64,000 nt of DNA. Origin: Eonycteris spelaea (taxonomy: Eukaryota; Chordata; Mammalia; Chiroptera; Pteropodidae). The DNA lies in the NCBI GenBank assembly GCA_003508835.1, contig PUFA01000209.1:2149001-2213000 (forward strand), given 5' to 3'. How positions within the stretch are numbered: position 1 is the first letter of the stretch; every line of letters starts with the position of its first letter. Both the position numbers and the translations under genes were made by a program. The notes beneath the pieces are model-generated. The model did no database searches. It saw only the letters and a program-made list of their open reading frames with translations, and had not been told where the DNA came from. This document shows, piece after piece, positions 38,041-50,899 of the stretch.

Positions 38041-38754
38041 TCATCTCATCCCCTGCCTTCCTTGGAACTACTTCCTACTGTTTGACTGTAAATTGTTGAC
38101 CCATGTGTCAGTCCAGGTGGCCTGGTACCTTAGCCTCATGCTTCTTAAACTTTATTAGGCACATCTTTTCTGGTACAGTAGGATTGGGGTGAAGCCTGAG
38201 ATCCTGTATTCCAAGCTCCTTGATGATGCCAACAATGCTGGTCCATGGACCAACTTAGAGTAGCAAGGCTTTATGTATTGAAAGGCTCATCACTGGCAGG
38301 TGCTTCACATATTACTCACCAATGCGGAGGGTATAAATGGGCTTCTTCTCATGACTCAAAATCTTTCTAGGTGATGTCATAAAATATCAATGCAGGTGCT
38401 ATACCTAACATAGTTCTAGGTGTCAGTAGCAGAGGCAGAATGTCATAGAAAGCACAAAAGTGTCTGTCTAGCAGAGTAATCAACTCACAGTTTGACTGAA
38501 GAAAAGTAGCAGGCAAGCTGAATCTAGAAGAGGAAAAGTCCTGATATACTGATATTTGTACTCACCATCTTGAAATTAAATATGGATTTGACTCAGAGTT
38601 ATAAAGGAGGAGAACAGGTGAAATGAAACTGCATGTGTGTTGAAGGGTTTTGGTACTGGAGGGGGAGAAAGTTTCATGAGTGGTGGGTAAAAGAATGTAT
38701 ACTATGAAACATTTGATGAAAACAAGAAACCAGTGGCAGTGAAAAACTTAGTTC

Positions 38755-40080
38755 AGCTCATTTGCACAAATATTTTTTGAACACTGACCATGTGCCAGAC
38801 ATTTCGTTAAGATCTAAGGATACAAAGACATGGACACAGCTCTTAAGAAATAGACTACTGTGGGAGACAGAGTGTGCAAACACATAATTTTACTATAATA
38901 TGATAGGAAGAATGATAGAAACATATTTGAGGAATTTAATATTAAGGATAAAATAATTAAGACTGGGGGATCAAAGAAAGCTTTAGAGAAGACCTGACAT
39001 CAAATTGAAATGTTAAAAGTTGAATAGGAATTTACCACAGGGACTTAAAATACAGTGGATAACATTTAACATTTACAAAGGTGCAGAGGCATCAGACAAC
39101 CCAATGTGTAGCTTGAGAGCACTGGAGCACATGGAAAAGAGATAAATTAAAGGGGAAAAGCAGGAAAGAGAATGAGACAGTGGACTTCCAGAGCATGGAG
39201 GGTCTTTCTTACACAGCCCCAGAATCTGGGATTTATGTGTCTGTGAACATATTTCAACCCAAAACATTGGAATGATAAGACACATTCGAGCCTCAAGTAG
39301 CAATGGAAATAGCTTAGGAAGGCACCTGTAGATTAAAATATCACCTACAAACTGCCTACCAAAAAAGATTCCTATAAATGCCCTTCAGGAAAAAAAAATA
39401 CACACACACACACATCTGGTGATAAAAAGCCATTGAAGGATTTTAAGAATTGCCTGGTGTTATTTGTGTTTTAAATCACTCCAGGAGGTGGGTGAACCAT
39501 GCATTTGACAAGACCAAGACTTAAGGTAAATAGAACAGTTAGGAGAGATGGCAACTGTCTGATCAAGAGACAGCAAAGGTATAAATGAGACAGTTGAGCC
39601 AGATTACCATAGCTATATTGTAGAGAAAATTCTAAGCTAAAAACAAATGTTATAAATTGAGATTTGGTCAGATATAGGGAGTTGGTGAGAAAGAGGTAGA
39701 AGAGTAAAATGATCCCTAGTTTTCTGGCTTGAGATTCACGAGATAGGAAATTCTAGAGTTTGCAGGCTCTGTGGTGGGAAAATGAGGAAGGGGAATTGGG
39801 AGAGGGTCATTTAGTTTTACTTGAAACGATTGTCTTTGATTTTCCTATGGGAAGGACATCAGGTGGAGATATCCAATGGGAAGTTGTGATCAAGTTCATG
39901 TTTAGGAAAAACAAATTTAGGTAGTGGTCTTTACTATGTTCTGGATTGGCACAGAAAGTAAGGGCAAGGCTCTGAGTTTTAGGAGGTGATGGTCCTAAAT
40001 GCCTTTGGAGAAGGGCAATATCTACTTCCATCTTTTTCCCCACACAAGACTTTGCATACAGCAGGGCCCTCACTAATTAC
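38755..40080 (-). repeat. L2 LINE, long minus-strand fragment
   Basis: Starts with ttttttgaacactgaccatg and atctaaggatacaaagacat. It continues with caagaccaagacttaaggta, ccctagttttctggcttgag, and gtggagatatccaatgggaa, the reverse L2 order. An ACAC microsatellite lies at 39400-39414. Confidence 0.7.
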
Positions 40081-40218
40081 TTGTTGTCTTTACTAGTTAG
40101 TACAGGAATGAAGGAGGCTGGAACTATGGGCAAAATTTGATTCTGTTGGGTTTTCTTTGTGTAATAAAGTCTGGGGTGTAATGGATGACAAGTGAAATAA
40201 TATTTACTTGTTTTTCAG

Positions 40219-40338
40219 CATGGGTCAGTAAAATACAAGCTCTGATGGCTGCTGCACTTTTTGGCCAAACTAAAATCCCAGAGGAAGTGGCTTTATTCTG
40301 TTGGTTGTACAGATTTGATGTTTGAGTACACTAATAAG
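40219..40338 (+). pseudogene. PLA2G7: PLA2G7 exon 3, two 1-base losses and a premature stop
   Basis: Acceptor AG 40217-40218, donor GTAATG at 40339. It starts as native sequence: WVSKIQALMAAALFGQTKIP. After that the family reading (arginine-glycine, then YSVGCTDLMFEYTNK, visible in a shifted frame) is reached only if one base is missing around 40280 (a C of the Pro codon) and one around 40290 (a G or C). As written the frame gives EEVALFCWLYRFDV and stops at TGA 40323-40325. The exon is 120 bases instead of the 122 implied by the human protein as I recall it. Confidence 0.85.
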
Positions 40339-40761
40339 GTAATGCTTTGATTGATACCACTTATCTTTACATTGTAATACTGACTATGGCTAGAGGTTTT
40401 GAAATTTGACCTTGTCCTCACCTGAGAATGACTCATTTTGCCATTTAATATTGTTTCATAGGAAGACTTTTGCTTCCCCTTCTCATTGCTGTTATCTGAT
40501 TAATTAACTATATAAACTCCATTTTTCCCTTCATTAATGGGTGGAACAGGGCTGCTCATACCTTCTTTTCACTTAGAAAGAATATATTGTTCTATTTCTC
40601 TTCTCTTTCTATTGTATTCAGTCATGACAGCAGCTTAAAAAGTTGTCTGGACCTCTTCATGGACAACAGAAGTATTTGGGTCCTACTAATTAAATATGCA
40701 AAATAGCTGTTAGAATCTGTTTGAGAAATGACTAAAAGTACATTGATTTCTTTCCTCACAG

Positions 40762-40905
40762 AGCACCTTCTTGCGTTTGTATTATCCATCCAAGATGATG
40801 AGTATGTTGAAACCCTCTTGATCCCAAATGAAGAATATTTTTTTGGTCTTAGTAAATATCTTGGAACACATTGGTTTATGGGCAAAATTTTGAACTTCTT
40901 ATATG
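40762..40905 (+). pseudogene. PLA2G7: PLA2G7 exon 4, 1-base deletion
   Basis: Acceptor AG 40760-40761, donor GTAAGA 40906. The first part codes STFLRLYYPS in one frame; DDEYVETLLIPNEEYFFGLS and KYLGTHWFMGKILNFLY follow in another. The switch falls at ccatccaag (about 40786-40792), where a CCC appears reduced to CC. Length 144 against an expected 145. The codons on both sides are well conserved, so only the indel damages it. Confidence 0.85.
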
Positions 40906-41639
40906 GTAAGATTTCTGCTGATTCTGCTTTGTAGGTTCTAGAGTATAAGAAAGCTTTGAAAACAGCAAGAGTTTCAGGTAGTTAAGGACTAAAGTAGGTT
41001 TTCTCCAGTCTAAACTTCTCTAGATGAAAAGAAAAAATGTATTTCTTAGAAGGCCAAAGGCCAAGTAACTATCAGCAAATCATTCTGAATATGATGGGAT
41101 GAGTGGAGGGAATAAAAGTATTAGGTTTTCAGACTGGCTCTAACATCTCTCAATGACTGGTCTTCAGTTTATTTTCTTATATATTATGGGGGGGGGACAA
41201 TAATCAGCTGGGCTGATGTGACTACTATCCCACATGGTTCTGTACTAAAGTGCCTTCTAAAGTAGAGCAAAAGAGAAAGAAAGTAGAAGCCACCATAATT
41301 CTCCAGATCCAAAAAGGAGGAGTAAAGCTTATTTCTTACTTAGCATAAATGAGGAGATTCTACTCTCATTCCCATCATCCACCTCCAGGGGACCAGATTC
41401 TCTCCCTAAGACAATCTGACATGCATTCATCACTTCATTTGTCTACATTTCATTAATACCGATTTTTCCTACCTTACCTGTTTTGACCAGACACTACCAT
41501 TCAGCTGGTGTTAATTATATCTTCAAATTTCACTCCCCTCTACCAAAACTACCTACAGTGTTTGGCATTTAATTTAAACATCTTGGAGTTTTCTGAAAAG
41601 CCCTTTTATTATAGAAATAATGAAATTCTATAGCTACAC

Positions 41640-42010
41640 ATCTTTATGGTGCTCAAATAACTTATCACTTCCATAGCAATCATCATATTCACTCTTCATG
41701 ATCACATCTCCATTTTATAGATGAAAAAAAAAATCATTGATGATATAATGAGAATAAGAATTGAGAAGTGAAAGAAGAGAAGACAGTGTTTTTCCTTTTT
41801 TGTGCCCCTTACTATGTGACTGGATAGGTGCTTTACATATATTACCTACTTAAATATAATTCTCACAAAACCCTGTGAAGTAGAAATCATTTCTTCATTT
41901 TACAGAAAAGAAATCTGAAGCTTAGAGAGTTCTCTTAATGTCCTCAACATTAATAACTAGTAAGTGGCAGAACTGTATGCAAAGCGATACCTGAATATGA
42001 AGTCAATGGT
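41640..42010 (-). repeat. Two MIR relics
   Basis: 41640-41740 (cacatctccattttatagat) and 41805-42010 (gataggtgctttacatatat, attctcacaaaaccctgtga, ataactagtaagtggcagaa), both reverse MIR. Confidence 0.7.
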
Positions 42011-42447
42011 CTCTCCATCTTTCTCTTGATCACAAACTAGTTAGAATGAGAAGAGTCTCCAATTAGAAGATTCTGGGTTTCAATGTCATGTTTTGAGTTT
42101 TATTAGTAATTGATTTCTGAACATTCCCTTCAAAGTTTTGCCCAAACCTGGGGTTGGTAATAAAAGCCTTGCCGAACAATTTTAAGTAAAAAAAAAAAAA
42201 AAAGTCACCTTAGGTTCAGAGCTGGCAAGGAGGACTGATAATTAATGATCCTATCATCTTAGGAAAAAACATGGTTGAGGTCTTTGGTTGGTGTGTATCT
42301 AGTAGGAAACTTTTTAATGAATTTATTATTAGTGCATAAAATATGAATTTCATGGGTCAGGATTTTATACTAAGGAGATGTAGGTTAAATTAACCACAAC
42401 ATTCAAGTCAGATAAAATGCTATTTATAATCTCCCATTGTTGTCTAG

Positions 42448-42540
42448 GTTCACTGAAAACTCCTGCAAACTGGAATGCCCATCTGAGAACTGGTGAAAAA
42501 TACCCACTAATTATTTTTCTCACGGTCTTGGCGCATTCAG
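42448..42540 (+). pseudogene. PLA2G7: PLA2G7 exon 5, 1-base deletion in a T run
   Basis: Acceptor AG 42446-42447, donor GTAAAG 42541. It codes SLKTPANWNAHLRTGEKYPL, then II and F. The conserved SHGLGAF that follows is readable only one frame over. The break is at a T run of five (42515-42519) where six T are expected. Length 93 against 94 expected. This removes the loop before the alpha/beta-hydrolase core. Confidence 0.85.
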
Positions 42541-43199
42541 GTAAAGTTTGAGAGGTTGAACAATTATTGATCTAGGGATCAATAACCAAATGTGTTTTTT
42601 CCCAAAAAGGAAATCAAATTTTGGAGCATCATGCTGGCCCCTGTTCTGGAGGAGTTGAGGTTTCTGAAGGGTTGAATGTGATCTGTTGAGCGCCATAGCT
42701 GTGTCTTTTCCTCCATCCAGTTCATGGAGATAGGCCTCACAATAGAGAAGAGAGGGTGTTGCATTTTGGGCTGTTAACCTTCTATATGATAATATTTACA
42801 CCCTCAAAATCATCCTGTGTTAGTTCAGGGCTTCTGAGAAATAGTACCAAGATTCAAGATTGGATTAGCTGTGAAAGACATTTATTGAGAGAAATGCCTG
42901 TGAAGGATAGAGGGCAAGGTGCGGAGAAAGATGGAGAGAGCCTCAGACAACATTCAGTTGGACACTTGGGAAGGAGATGAGAAACAGAGGACTGGGTATG
43001 AAAAATACCAGGCTACTTCTGTCTTCGCACTGCTCCTCCCTTTCTTCCACCTCAGAAGACTATAAGACTTTCAGAAAAGAAAAGGTGTCTTTCAGAGAGA
43101 AAGAAGTTGGGTATATCTGCAATAAGAAATTATCTTCAGTTGTTTATTGTAGTCTGCTGTGGTTGGCATATAGAATCCCAGGGCCAAGCCTTGCCTATT

Positions 43200-43375
43200 T
43201 GTGTAAATAAATTACATTGGAAAGCCACACTCATTTGCTTTTCACATTGTCTATGGCTCTTTTGTGCTACAAAGCAGAGTTGAGTAGCTGTGACAGTAAT
43301 GGATGGCCTACAGAATGGACATTTACTCTCTGGCTTTTCACTAAAGGCTTGCTGATTTCTGTGCTAGGTCATTTT
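43200..43375 (-). repeat. hAT nonautonomous relic
   Basis: Reverse complement of the same short hAT family as at 11.9 kb: tacattggaaagccacactc, ttgtctatggctcttttgtg, ctacaaagcagagttgagta. Confidence 0.65.
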
Positions 43376-43559
43376 CTCTTACTGAGTCAGTCTTGCATCT
43401 CCAGGAGTAGAAGTTTAGTTTCTACCTACCTCCTTTTTATTCTCTATGGACAGTTTTTCTATTGAATCCATGACATAAAAGCTTGCAGAATGAAGACCTA
43501 GAAAAGGGTTTAAATGCAGTTGCTTAGCACATGATTTTTTAAATTCTCACATCTCCCAT

Positions 43560-44195
43560 TTAAACAGCTAATATGTGTTCTATAAATTTGACATGATTAT
43601 AGTACTGAAAAGATGTTACTTATTTATTTCATAATTATTGGGTATGTATTATAGCATCACCCTTCTACAGATAAAAAAAAAAAAATCTAAGGCAGAGGTA
43701 AGATGGGTGACTTACCCTAGGTAGGCATCTAAGAAGTGGTGGAACCAGGATTCAACTGCAGTGGTCAGACTGCAGGTGCTTTTCTCTTAAACCACACTGT
43801 ACTGCCTTCCTACATACATACTCTTATCAAAACCTTACAACTCTCCTAAAGCAAAAGCATTAATAGCCCACTTTACAGGTGAGGACAAAAAATTCAGTAT
43901 TATAATTACCTAAAGTCATGTTGCTGATAAGCAGCAGAATCACAATTAAAACCCAGAACTCTCAAAGGCAATATTTATAATCACTGCACCAGGGTTTTTC
44001 AGCCTTGGTATGATTGATGTTTTGGACTGAATAATTTCATGTTGTGTAGGCCTTCCTATGCAAGGATGTTTAGTCTCTATCCAGTAGATGTCAGTAGCAC
44101 CCTCCCTGGCTTCATGCTAATAAAACAGACCTCTAAACATTGTGAAATATCCCCTAAGGGGCAAGATTCCCACCCATCCTTTGAGAACCATAGTT
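43560..44195 (-). repeat. MIR relics then MER5A
   Basis: 43560-43980 holds one or two reverse MIRs (gataaaaaaaaaaaatctaa at a decayed core, atcagcagcagaatcacaat-like end). 43985-44195 is a reverse MER5A (ccagggtttttcagccttgg, gcaaggatgtttagtctcta). Confidence 0.6.
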
Positions 44196-44317
44196 CTCTG
44201 CTTCACCCTGGGGACTACTATGGGGGCATGATAGTCTCCATGTGCCCAGGTTCATTAGTGAATCCCACCTTATAACCATGACAGGGAGTTGAATGCTTCC
44301 CTCTTTTTGTTTTGAAG

Positions 44318-44386
44318 GACAATTTATTCTGCTATTGGCATTGACCTGGCATCTCATGGTTTTATAGTTGCTGCTGTAGAACACAG
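44318..44386 (+). CDS. PLA2G7: PLA2G7 exon 6, intact
   Basis: Acceptor AG 44316-44317, donor GTATGT 44387. It codes TIYSAIGIDLASHGFIVAAV followed by EH, near-identical to the family consensus, in the right phase at both ends. No lesion. This is part of the alpha/beta-hydrolase core. Confidence 0.93.
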
Positions 44387-44524
44387 GTATGTCACCTGGT
44401 ATGTACTGGGCTCTAACTTTCTTAAAGGTTTAAAAAAGCTGTTGATTGGATTGTCAGCTATAATTACATCATGAGAAAAAAAAGAAGACTGAGTTAGATT
44501 GTCAAGAATTAAAAAACCGCTAAC

Positions 44525-44705
44525 ATTTCTGGAGTGTTTTTCATGTGCCATAGTCATATACCATCATTTAATCTTCATAACAACCCTATGAAATGGGTAT
44601 CAGTACCACTGTTTTAAGGAGGAAGAAAATGAAGCTGAGAAAGGGTACTGCATGGCCCAAAGCCACACAGCTAGTAAGTGACAGTACTAGGAATTGATTC
44701 CAGGA
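44525..44705 (-). repeat. MIR relic
   Basis: catttctggagtgtttttca, aatcttcataacaaccctat, aaagccacacagctagtaag in reverse MIR order. Confidence 0.8.
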
Positions 44706-44944
44706 GTGAGTTTTTAATCTTGCTTCCCAGAATTTTGGGAAGTGCAATTGCTGGGTCGGGTTTACTCAAAATGATGCCTTTATCTTAGAAATCCCTTGGG
44801 GTCCTCATTGATTTTTTTTAAAAAAATGTGCTGTGGATGAAGAAAAGGAAGTCAGAAAGAACTGAGTGAGGGGAATCAACAATGGGGATGAGAAACGTGG
44901 GTGAGATGAGGAAGTGTAAGTAATTGGTTTTGTTTATATTGTAG

Positions 44945-45071
44945 AGACCAATCAGCATCTGCAACTTACTATTTCGATGACCAGTATGCTGCAGAAACTG
45001 CGAATAAGTCTTGGCTCTATTTGAAAACCCTAAAACGAGGAGAGGAGGAGGAGACTCTGCGAAATGAGCAG
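44945..45071 (+). CDS. PLA2G7: PLA2G7 exon 7, open, one extra codon
   Basis: Acceptor AG 44943-44944, donor GTACAC 45072. It codes DQSASATYYFDDQYAAETAN, then KSWLYLKTLKRGEEEETLRNEQ read from the next codons. Relative to the human protein as I remember it there is one additional residue in the acidic EEEE patch, from GAG repeats, with no frame change. Otherwise intact. Confidence 0.9.
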
Positions 45072-45424
45072 GTACACTGCACTAAGAGTAGAGGTGTTGT
45101 GGTGACTGGATAAAGCATATGCAAAATGGTGACATTTACTTATTTAACTTTACACAGGGCAAAGCTGTGTTCCTCACGCTCCTACTTCGCAGTACCAAAA
45201 GAGCTATCAGAAGATTCTCTGAATAATAACATTCCCTTTATGAAATACTTGGATCATAGTAAAAACAAACAAAAATTCTGGGAGATACAGCAAATATACA
45301 GAATTATTTTGCATTAGAACTTCTAATTTTAAAATCTCAAAATAAATTCAAAGAGTCCCTCCCCCCTGCCACAGGCAATATAAATAAGACTACTTTTCAG
45401 AGAGGGGGTTATACAATACTATTA

Positions 45425-45800
45425 GGAGTCCAGGCCTTAGAATCCAACTTTCTGCGTTTGAGTCCTGGCACCATCACTTAGCAGTGGGTGATCCTGGACA
45501 AGTTACTTACTCCTTTGTTTTGCTTCCATGTTTACTCTGTTACAAAATAATGAATAATAACAGTATCTTTCTAACAGGGCTGTTGGGAAGATTAAATGAA
45601 ATAAAGCACATTGGCTTCTGCCCTGTGCCAAGTTTTTAAGTAGGTACCTTACCTATGTTATTGCATTTAATCCCAATCACATTTCACTGAGATAAGCATT
45701 ATTATACAATGCATGGAAGCTTAGAGAGGTTAAGTAATCATCTGAGGTCACACTGGAGGTAGGCAACAAAGCCAGGATTTGGACTAAGCTGTAACTACCT
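45425..45800. repeat. MIR pair, opposite orientations
   Basis: 45425-45605 is plus MIR (gtttgagtcctggcaccatc, gatcctggacaagttactta, gctgttgggaagattaaatg). 45625-45800 is minus MIR (gtaggtaccttacctatgtt, agagaggttaagtaatcatc). Confidence 0.8.
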
Positions 45801-45975
45801 GCAAAGCTGGTGCCGCTGTCATTATGCTAGGTTGTTTTCTAATCATTAATTTCTTAGACATTTCCAGTTTAAAAGCAACTGACCATTTTCCCCACATGTA
45901 AACTCTACACAAACTTTAAAATAAATATTACAAACTTTTTACTTTGTCATTTCCTTCTTCTAATAATCATATTAG

Positions 45976-46089
45976 GTACAGCAAAGAGCAAAGGAGTGTT
46001 CCCAAGCTCTCAATTATATTCTCTGCACTGATTGCAAAAAGCCAATGAAGAACGTATTAGATATAGAGTTTGATCTGAAACAACTGAAG
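45976..46089 (+). CDS. PLA2G7: PLA2G7 exon 8, open but diverged
   Basis: Acceptor AG 45974-45975, donor GTAAGC 46090. Exactly 38 codons: VQQRAKECSQALNYILCTDC, then KKPMKNVLDIEFDLKQLK. The frame is intact. About a dozen of 38 residues differ from the human protein as I recall it, including Cys in place of usual residues, more than in exon 6, which would fit relaxed constraint. Confidence 0.9.
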
Positions 46090-46499
46090 GTAAGCCAAAA
46101 AAAGCCCTTTCCCCTTGTCCCATAGTTCTTTATTCTTTATTTTTTCTGTTTTTCTCCTTTTCTGCTGTAATACAGAAAAACATGATAAAAGGCTGCAAAA
46201 AAATTACAGGTAAAATATTATAGCAATGAGGAGTACATTAGGTTGAACTATACATGAAATCGTCAACAGTCTATGAAAATGGCAATTTCATGTGGTTCAA
46301 GTTAATACTGCCAGTTTGCACTGGAATTTCTTGGATAGCTTCTGCATGTTGGTCAAAAGTTTTAGACAAAATGTTGGGAAGGGTGGAAAAATATCAGACC
46401 AAGTGGACTCCAAAATGGTGTGGAGGATGGAGCATAGGCAACAGAGAGAACTAGAAGTACTTTGAGCAGAAGATGATGGTCTTTTCTCCAGACACAGTT

Positions 46500-46825
46500 C
46501 TTCGACCAGCCACTCTCTCTCTTGTCTCCATGGCTTTGTACATGCTGTCCCCTTGGCCTGACACACCATCCACCCTAAGTCCTGCTTAATCCAACTCAAG
46601 TCAGTCATCACCTCCACCAAGAGAAGCTTTCTTGGACCCTACTGCCCAGCCCTGGACTGAGTATAGCTATCTATTCTCTCTCCTCCTTGGCACGACTCCA
46701 TTGTATTTGCATCATGCATTTGTATCTGTTTGTTTCCTAAAAGACTGTGAGCTCACTGAAAGTGAATTACAATGCCTGGCACAGAGCAGCTGTCCAATAA
46801 ATAGTCATGGAACGAACAAACTAAT
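46500..46825 (+). repeat. L2 3' end
   Basis: ccatggctttgtacatgctg, ccttggcctgacacaccatc, ggcacagagcagctgtccaa and taaatagtcatggaacgaac are a clear L2 3' terminus. Confidence 0.85.
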
Positions 46826-47499
46826 AAATATGGAATGGGAGAGGGAGAATTCAGTATTGATGTTGACATTTTAAGTGTAGATGACTAGGAAGACCACTCA
46901 GTTCACTCTGAACTTTTACAAATGCTTAACATATGCGTGTGTGTGGTGCATGTATTTATATATACATATTTATGTGTGTATTCTATATGTGTCTATGTAT
47001 ACATGTGTATTTTTAAAATAAATTTATTTATTTAAATTACTTTCAGGTATACAATACATTGATTAGACATCTGTATTGTTCATAAAATGATTCCCCCAGT
47101 GGCTCTCTCCCTCCCTTGGCCTTTCACGTAGCCATATTATAACTGACTGCATTCCCTCTGCCGTGCTCCCCATCCTCGTACCCAGCTATCAACTTCTTTT
47201 GTACTTCTTTAAAACTTCACTCCATTCTCCCAATCACCCAACCCCCCTCCCCTCTGTCTGTCACCAAATTGTCCACTATTTTTATGAGTCTGTTTTTGAT
47301 TAGTTTGTTCTTTTTGTTCTCCACATATAAGTGAAATCATATGGTATTTACCTTTCTCTGTCTGACTTACTTTACTCAGCATAATAACCTCTAGGTCCAT
47401 CCATGTCATTGCAAATGGTAGGATTTCTTTTTTTTTTTAATGGCTGAGTAATATTCCATTGTGTATATAATTTCTTTATCTAGTTATCTGTTGATAGGC

Positions 47500-50400
47500 A
47501 TTTAGGTTGCTTCTATATCTTGGCTATTGTAAATTGTGCTGCCATGAATATTGGAGTGCATAGATCTTTACAAATTATTGTTTTGGTTTTCTTTGGATAA
47601 TAATACCCAAAAGTGCAATTGCTGGGTCAAAAGGTATATCCATTTTTAATTTTTTGAGAAACCTCCAGACTTTTCCATAGTGGCTGTACCAATTTGCAAT
47701 CCCACCAACAGTGTATGAGGGTTCCATTTTCTCCTCATCCTTGCTATTTTTTGATTTATTGATGATAGCCATTCTGACAGGCATGAAGTGATTATCTCAC
47801 TGTGGTTTTAATTTGCATTTCTCTTATGATTACTGACCTTGAGCATCTTTTCATATGTCTGTTAGCCATCTGTATTTCCTCTTTGGAGAAGTATCTGTTC
47901 AGGTCTTCTGCCTACTTTTTAATTGAATTGTTTGTTTGTTTTGCTGTTGAGTTGTATACGTTCTTTATAAATTTTGGATACTAACACCTTATCAGATGTA
48001 TCATTAGTGAATATCTTCTCCCAAACAGTTGGTTATCTTTTTGTTTTGTTGATGGTTTCCTATGCTGTACAAAAACTCTTTAGTTTGATGTAGTCCCATT
48101 TGTTTATTTTTTTTTGTTGTTTACCTTTATTTCTGGGCTCTATATTCTGTTCCATTGATCAATGTGTCTGTTTTTATGCCAGTACCATGCTGTTTTGATT
48201 ACTGTAGCCTTGTAGTATAGTTTGATATCAGGTAGTGTGATACCTCCAACTTTGTTCTTCTTTTGCAAGATTATCATGGCTATTTGGGTTTTTTATGGCT
48301 CCATATAAATTTTAGGATTATTTGTTCTAGCTCTCTGAAAAATGCCATTGGTATTTTGATAGGGATTGCATTGAATCTATAGATTGCTTTGGGTAGTATG
48401 GCCATTTTAACAATGTTGATTCTTCCTACCCATGAACAGGGTATATGCTTCTATTTATTTGTATCTTCTTCAATTTCTTTTTTCAATGACATAATTTTCT
48501 GAAAACAGGTTTTCTACTTCTTGGTTAATTTGATTCCCAGTATTTTATAGTTTTTGACACAATTGTAAATGGGATTGTTTTCTTAATTTCTCTTTCTGAA
48601 AGTTCATCATTGTGTATAAAAATGCCACTGACTTCTGAATATTTATTTTGTAACCTGCTACTTTACTAATTCATTGATCAGTTCTAACAGTTTTTTGGTG
48701 GATCTTTAGGGTTCTCTATATATAGTATCATGTCATCAGCAAATAACGAGAGTTTTATTCTTCCTTTCCAATTCAGATGCCTTTTATTTCTTTTCTTGTC
48801 TTATTGCTGTGGCTAAGACTTCCAATACATGTTGAAGAGGAGTGGTGAAAGTGACATCTTGTCTTGTTCTGATCTTAAGGAAAATGCTTTTAGCCTTTCC
48901 TCATTGAGTATGATGTTATCTTTTGGTTTATCATATATGGCCTTTATTATGTTGAGGTATGTTCCCTCTATTCCACTTTGCTGAGGTTTTTATCATAAAT
49001 GGATGCTGGATTTTGTCAAATGCTTTTTCTGCACTATGATATGATCATAAGATTTTTTTATCTTTCGATTTGTTAATGTGGTGTATCACATTAATTGATT
49101 TGTGGATATTGAACCAACCTTGCATCCCAGAAATAAATCCAACTTGATCATGCTGTGTGATATTTTTAATGTATTGCTGAATTTGGTTTGCTATGTTTCA
49201 TTAAGGATTTTTGCATCAATGTTCATAGAGATATCAGCCTATAGTTTTTTTTTTTTTTTTTGTAATGTCTTTGCCTGGTTTTGGAATCAAGGTAATGGTG
49301 GCCTCATAAAAGGAGTTAGGGAGCCTTCCCTCTTCTTGAATTTTTTGGATAGTTTGAGAAGAATAGATGATAATTCTTCTTTGAATGTTTGGTAAAATTT
49401 GCTATGAAGCCATCTGGTCCAGGACTTTTGTTTTGGGGGGAGTTTTGATTATGATTCTATTTCATTGGTGGTATTGGTTGGTTCAGATTTTCTTTTCTTC
49501 TTGACTCAGTCTTGGGATATGTATATTTCTAGAATGTGTCCATTTTTCCAGATTGTCCAATTTGTTGGCATATAATTGCTTGTAGCATTTTCTTATGATC
49601 GTATTTCTGTGGAGTCTATGGTTATTTTTCCTCTTTCATTTCTGATTTTATTTATTTGAATCCTCTCTTTTTTCCTTATGAGTCTGGCTAAGGGTCTGTC
49701 AATTTTGTTTATCCTTTCAAAGAACCAGCTCTTTGTTTCATTAATCTTTTGTATTGTTTTTCTAGACTCTATTTCATTTATTTCTGCTCTGATCTTTATT
49801 ATTTCCTTCTTCTATTCACTTTGGGCTTTGTTTGCTGTTTTTTTTTGTTTTTTTAGTTCTTTTAATTGTAAGGTTAGATTGTTTATTTGAGCTTTTTCTT
49901 GTTTCTTGAGGTAGGCCTGTATTGCTATGAATTTCCCTCTTAGGTACTGCTTTCACCGTGTCCCATAAATTTTGAGTTGTTGTTTTCATTTTTATTTGTC
50001 TCTAGGTATCTTGATTTCTTCCTTGATCTCATTAATAACCCATTCATTGTTTAGTAGCATGTTATTTAGCCTCCATGTATTTGTGTATTTTCCCTTTTTT
50101 TTCTTGTAGTTGATATCTAGTTTCATACCATTGTGATCAGAGAAGACAGTTGATATGATTTCAATCTTCTTAAATTTATGAGACTTGATTTGTGTCCTAA
50201 CATGTGGTCTATCCTTGAAAATGTTCCATGTGCACTTGAGAAGAATGTATATTTTGCTGCTTTGGGGTAAAATGCTCTGAAAATAGCTATTAAGTCCATC
50301 TGTTCTAGTGTATCTTTTAGGTCCATTTTTTCCTTGTTGATTCTTTGCCTGGAAGATTATGTCCATTGGTGTTAAAATACTAAAGTCTCCTACTATGAGT

Positions 50401-50800
50401 ATTACTATTGATCTCTCCTTTTAGTCAGTCAATAATTGCTTTATGTATGTAGGTGCTTCTATGTGGTGCATATATGTTTACTAGGGTTATCCTCTTGATT
50501 TATCGATCCCTTTATATTATGTAATGCCCTTTTTTATCTCTTATTATAGCCTTTGTTTTAAAGTTTATTTTATCTGATATAAGTATTGCTACCCAGCTTT
50601 TTTTTTTTTCATTTCCATTTGCATGAAATATCTTTTTCCATCCCTTTACTTTCAGTCTGTGAATGTCTTTTGATCTGAAGTGTGTCTCTTGTAGACAGAA
50701 TATGCTTGGGTCTTGTTTTCTTATTCATTCGTTACCCTATGTCTTTTGATTGGACATTTAATTCATTTCATTTAAAGTGATAACTGATAGGTACATTGTT
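47500..50800 (-). pseudogene. L1 ORF2 remnant (endonuclease, reverse transcriptase)
   Basis: Endonuclease pieces lie at 49992-50366 (readable: FSDHNGMKLDINYK, NTWRLNNMLLNNEWV). The reverse transcriptase catalytic motif LFADDM reads from about 48740. Conserved LIPKPGKD and [15 protein letters not shown] segments are seen around 49280 and 49120. The C-terminal region is missing between cccagaaataaa and aaataaacaaatgggactac (near 48110-48130), a deletion with short AAATAAA microhomology. Multiple frame breaks. Confidence 0.88.
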
Positions 50801-50899
50801 ACTGTCATTTTATTATTCATATTTGTTATTTCTATTTTCTTTTTTACCCTTCTCTTTTTACAGAGACCCTTTAACATTTCTTGTAATGCTGGCTTGTTG

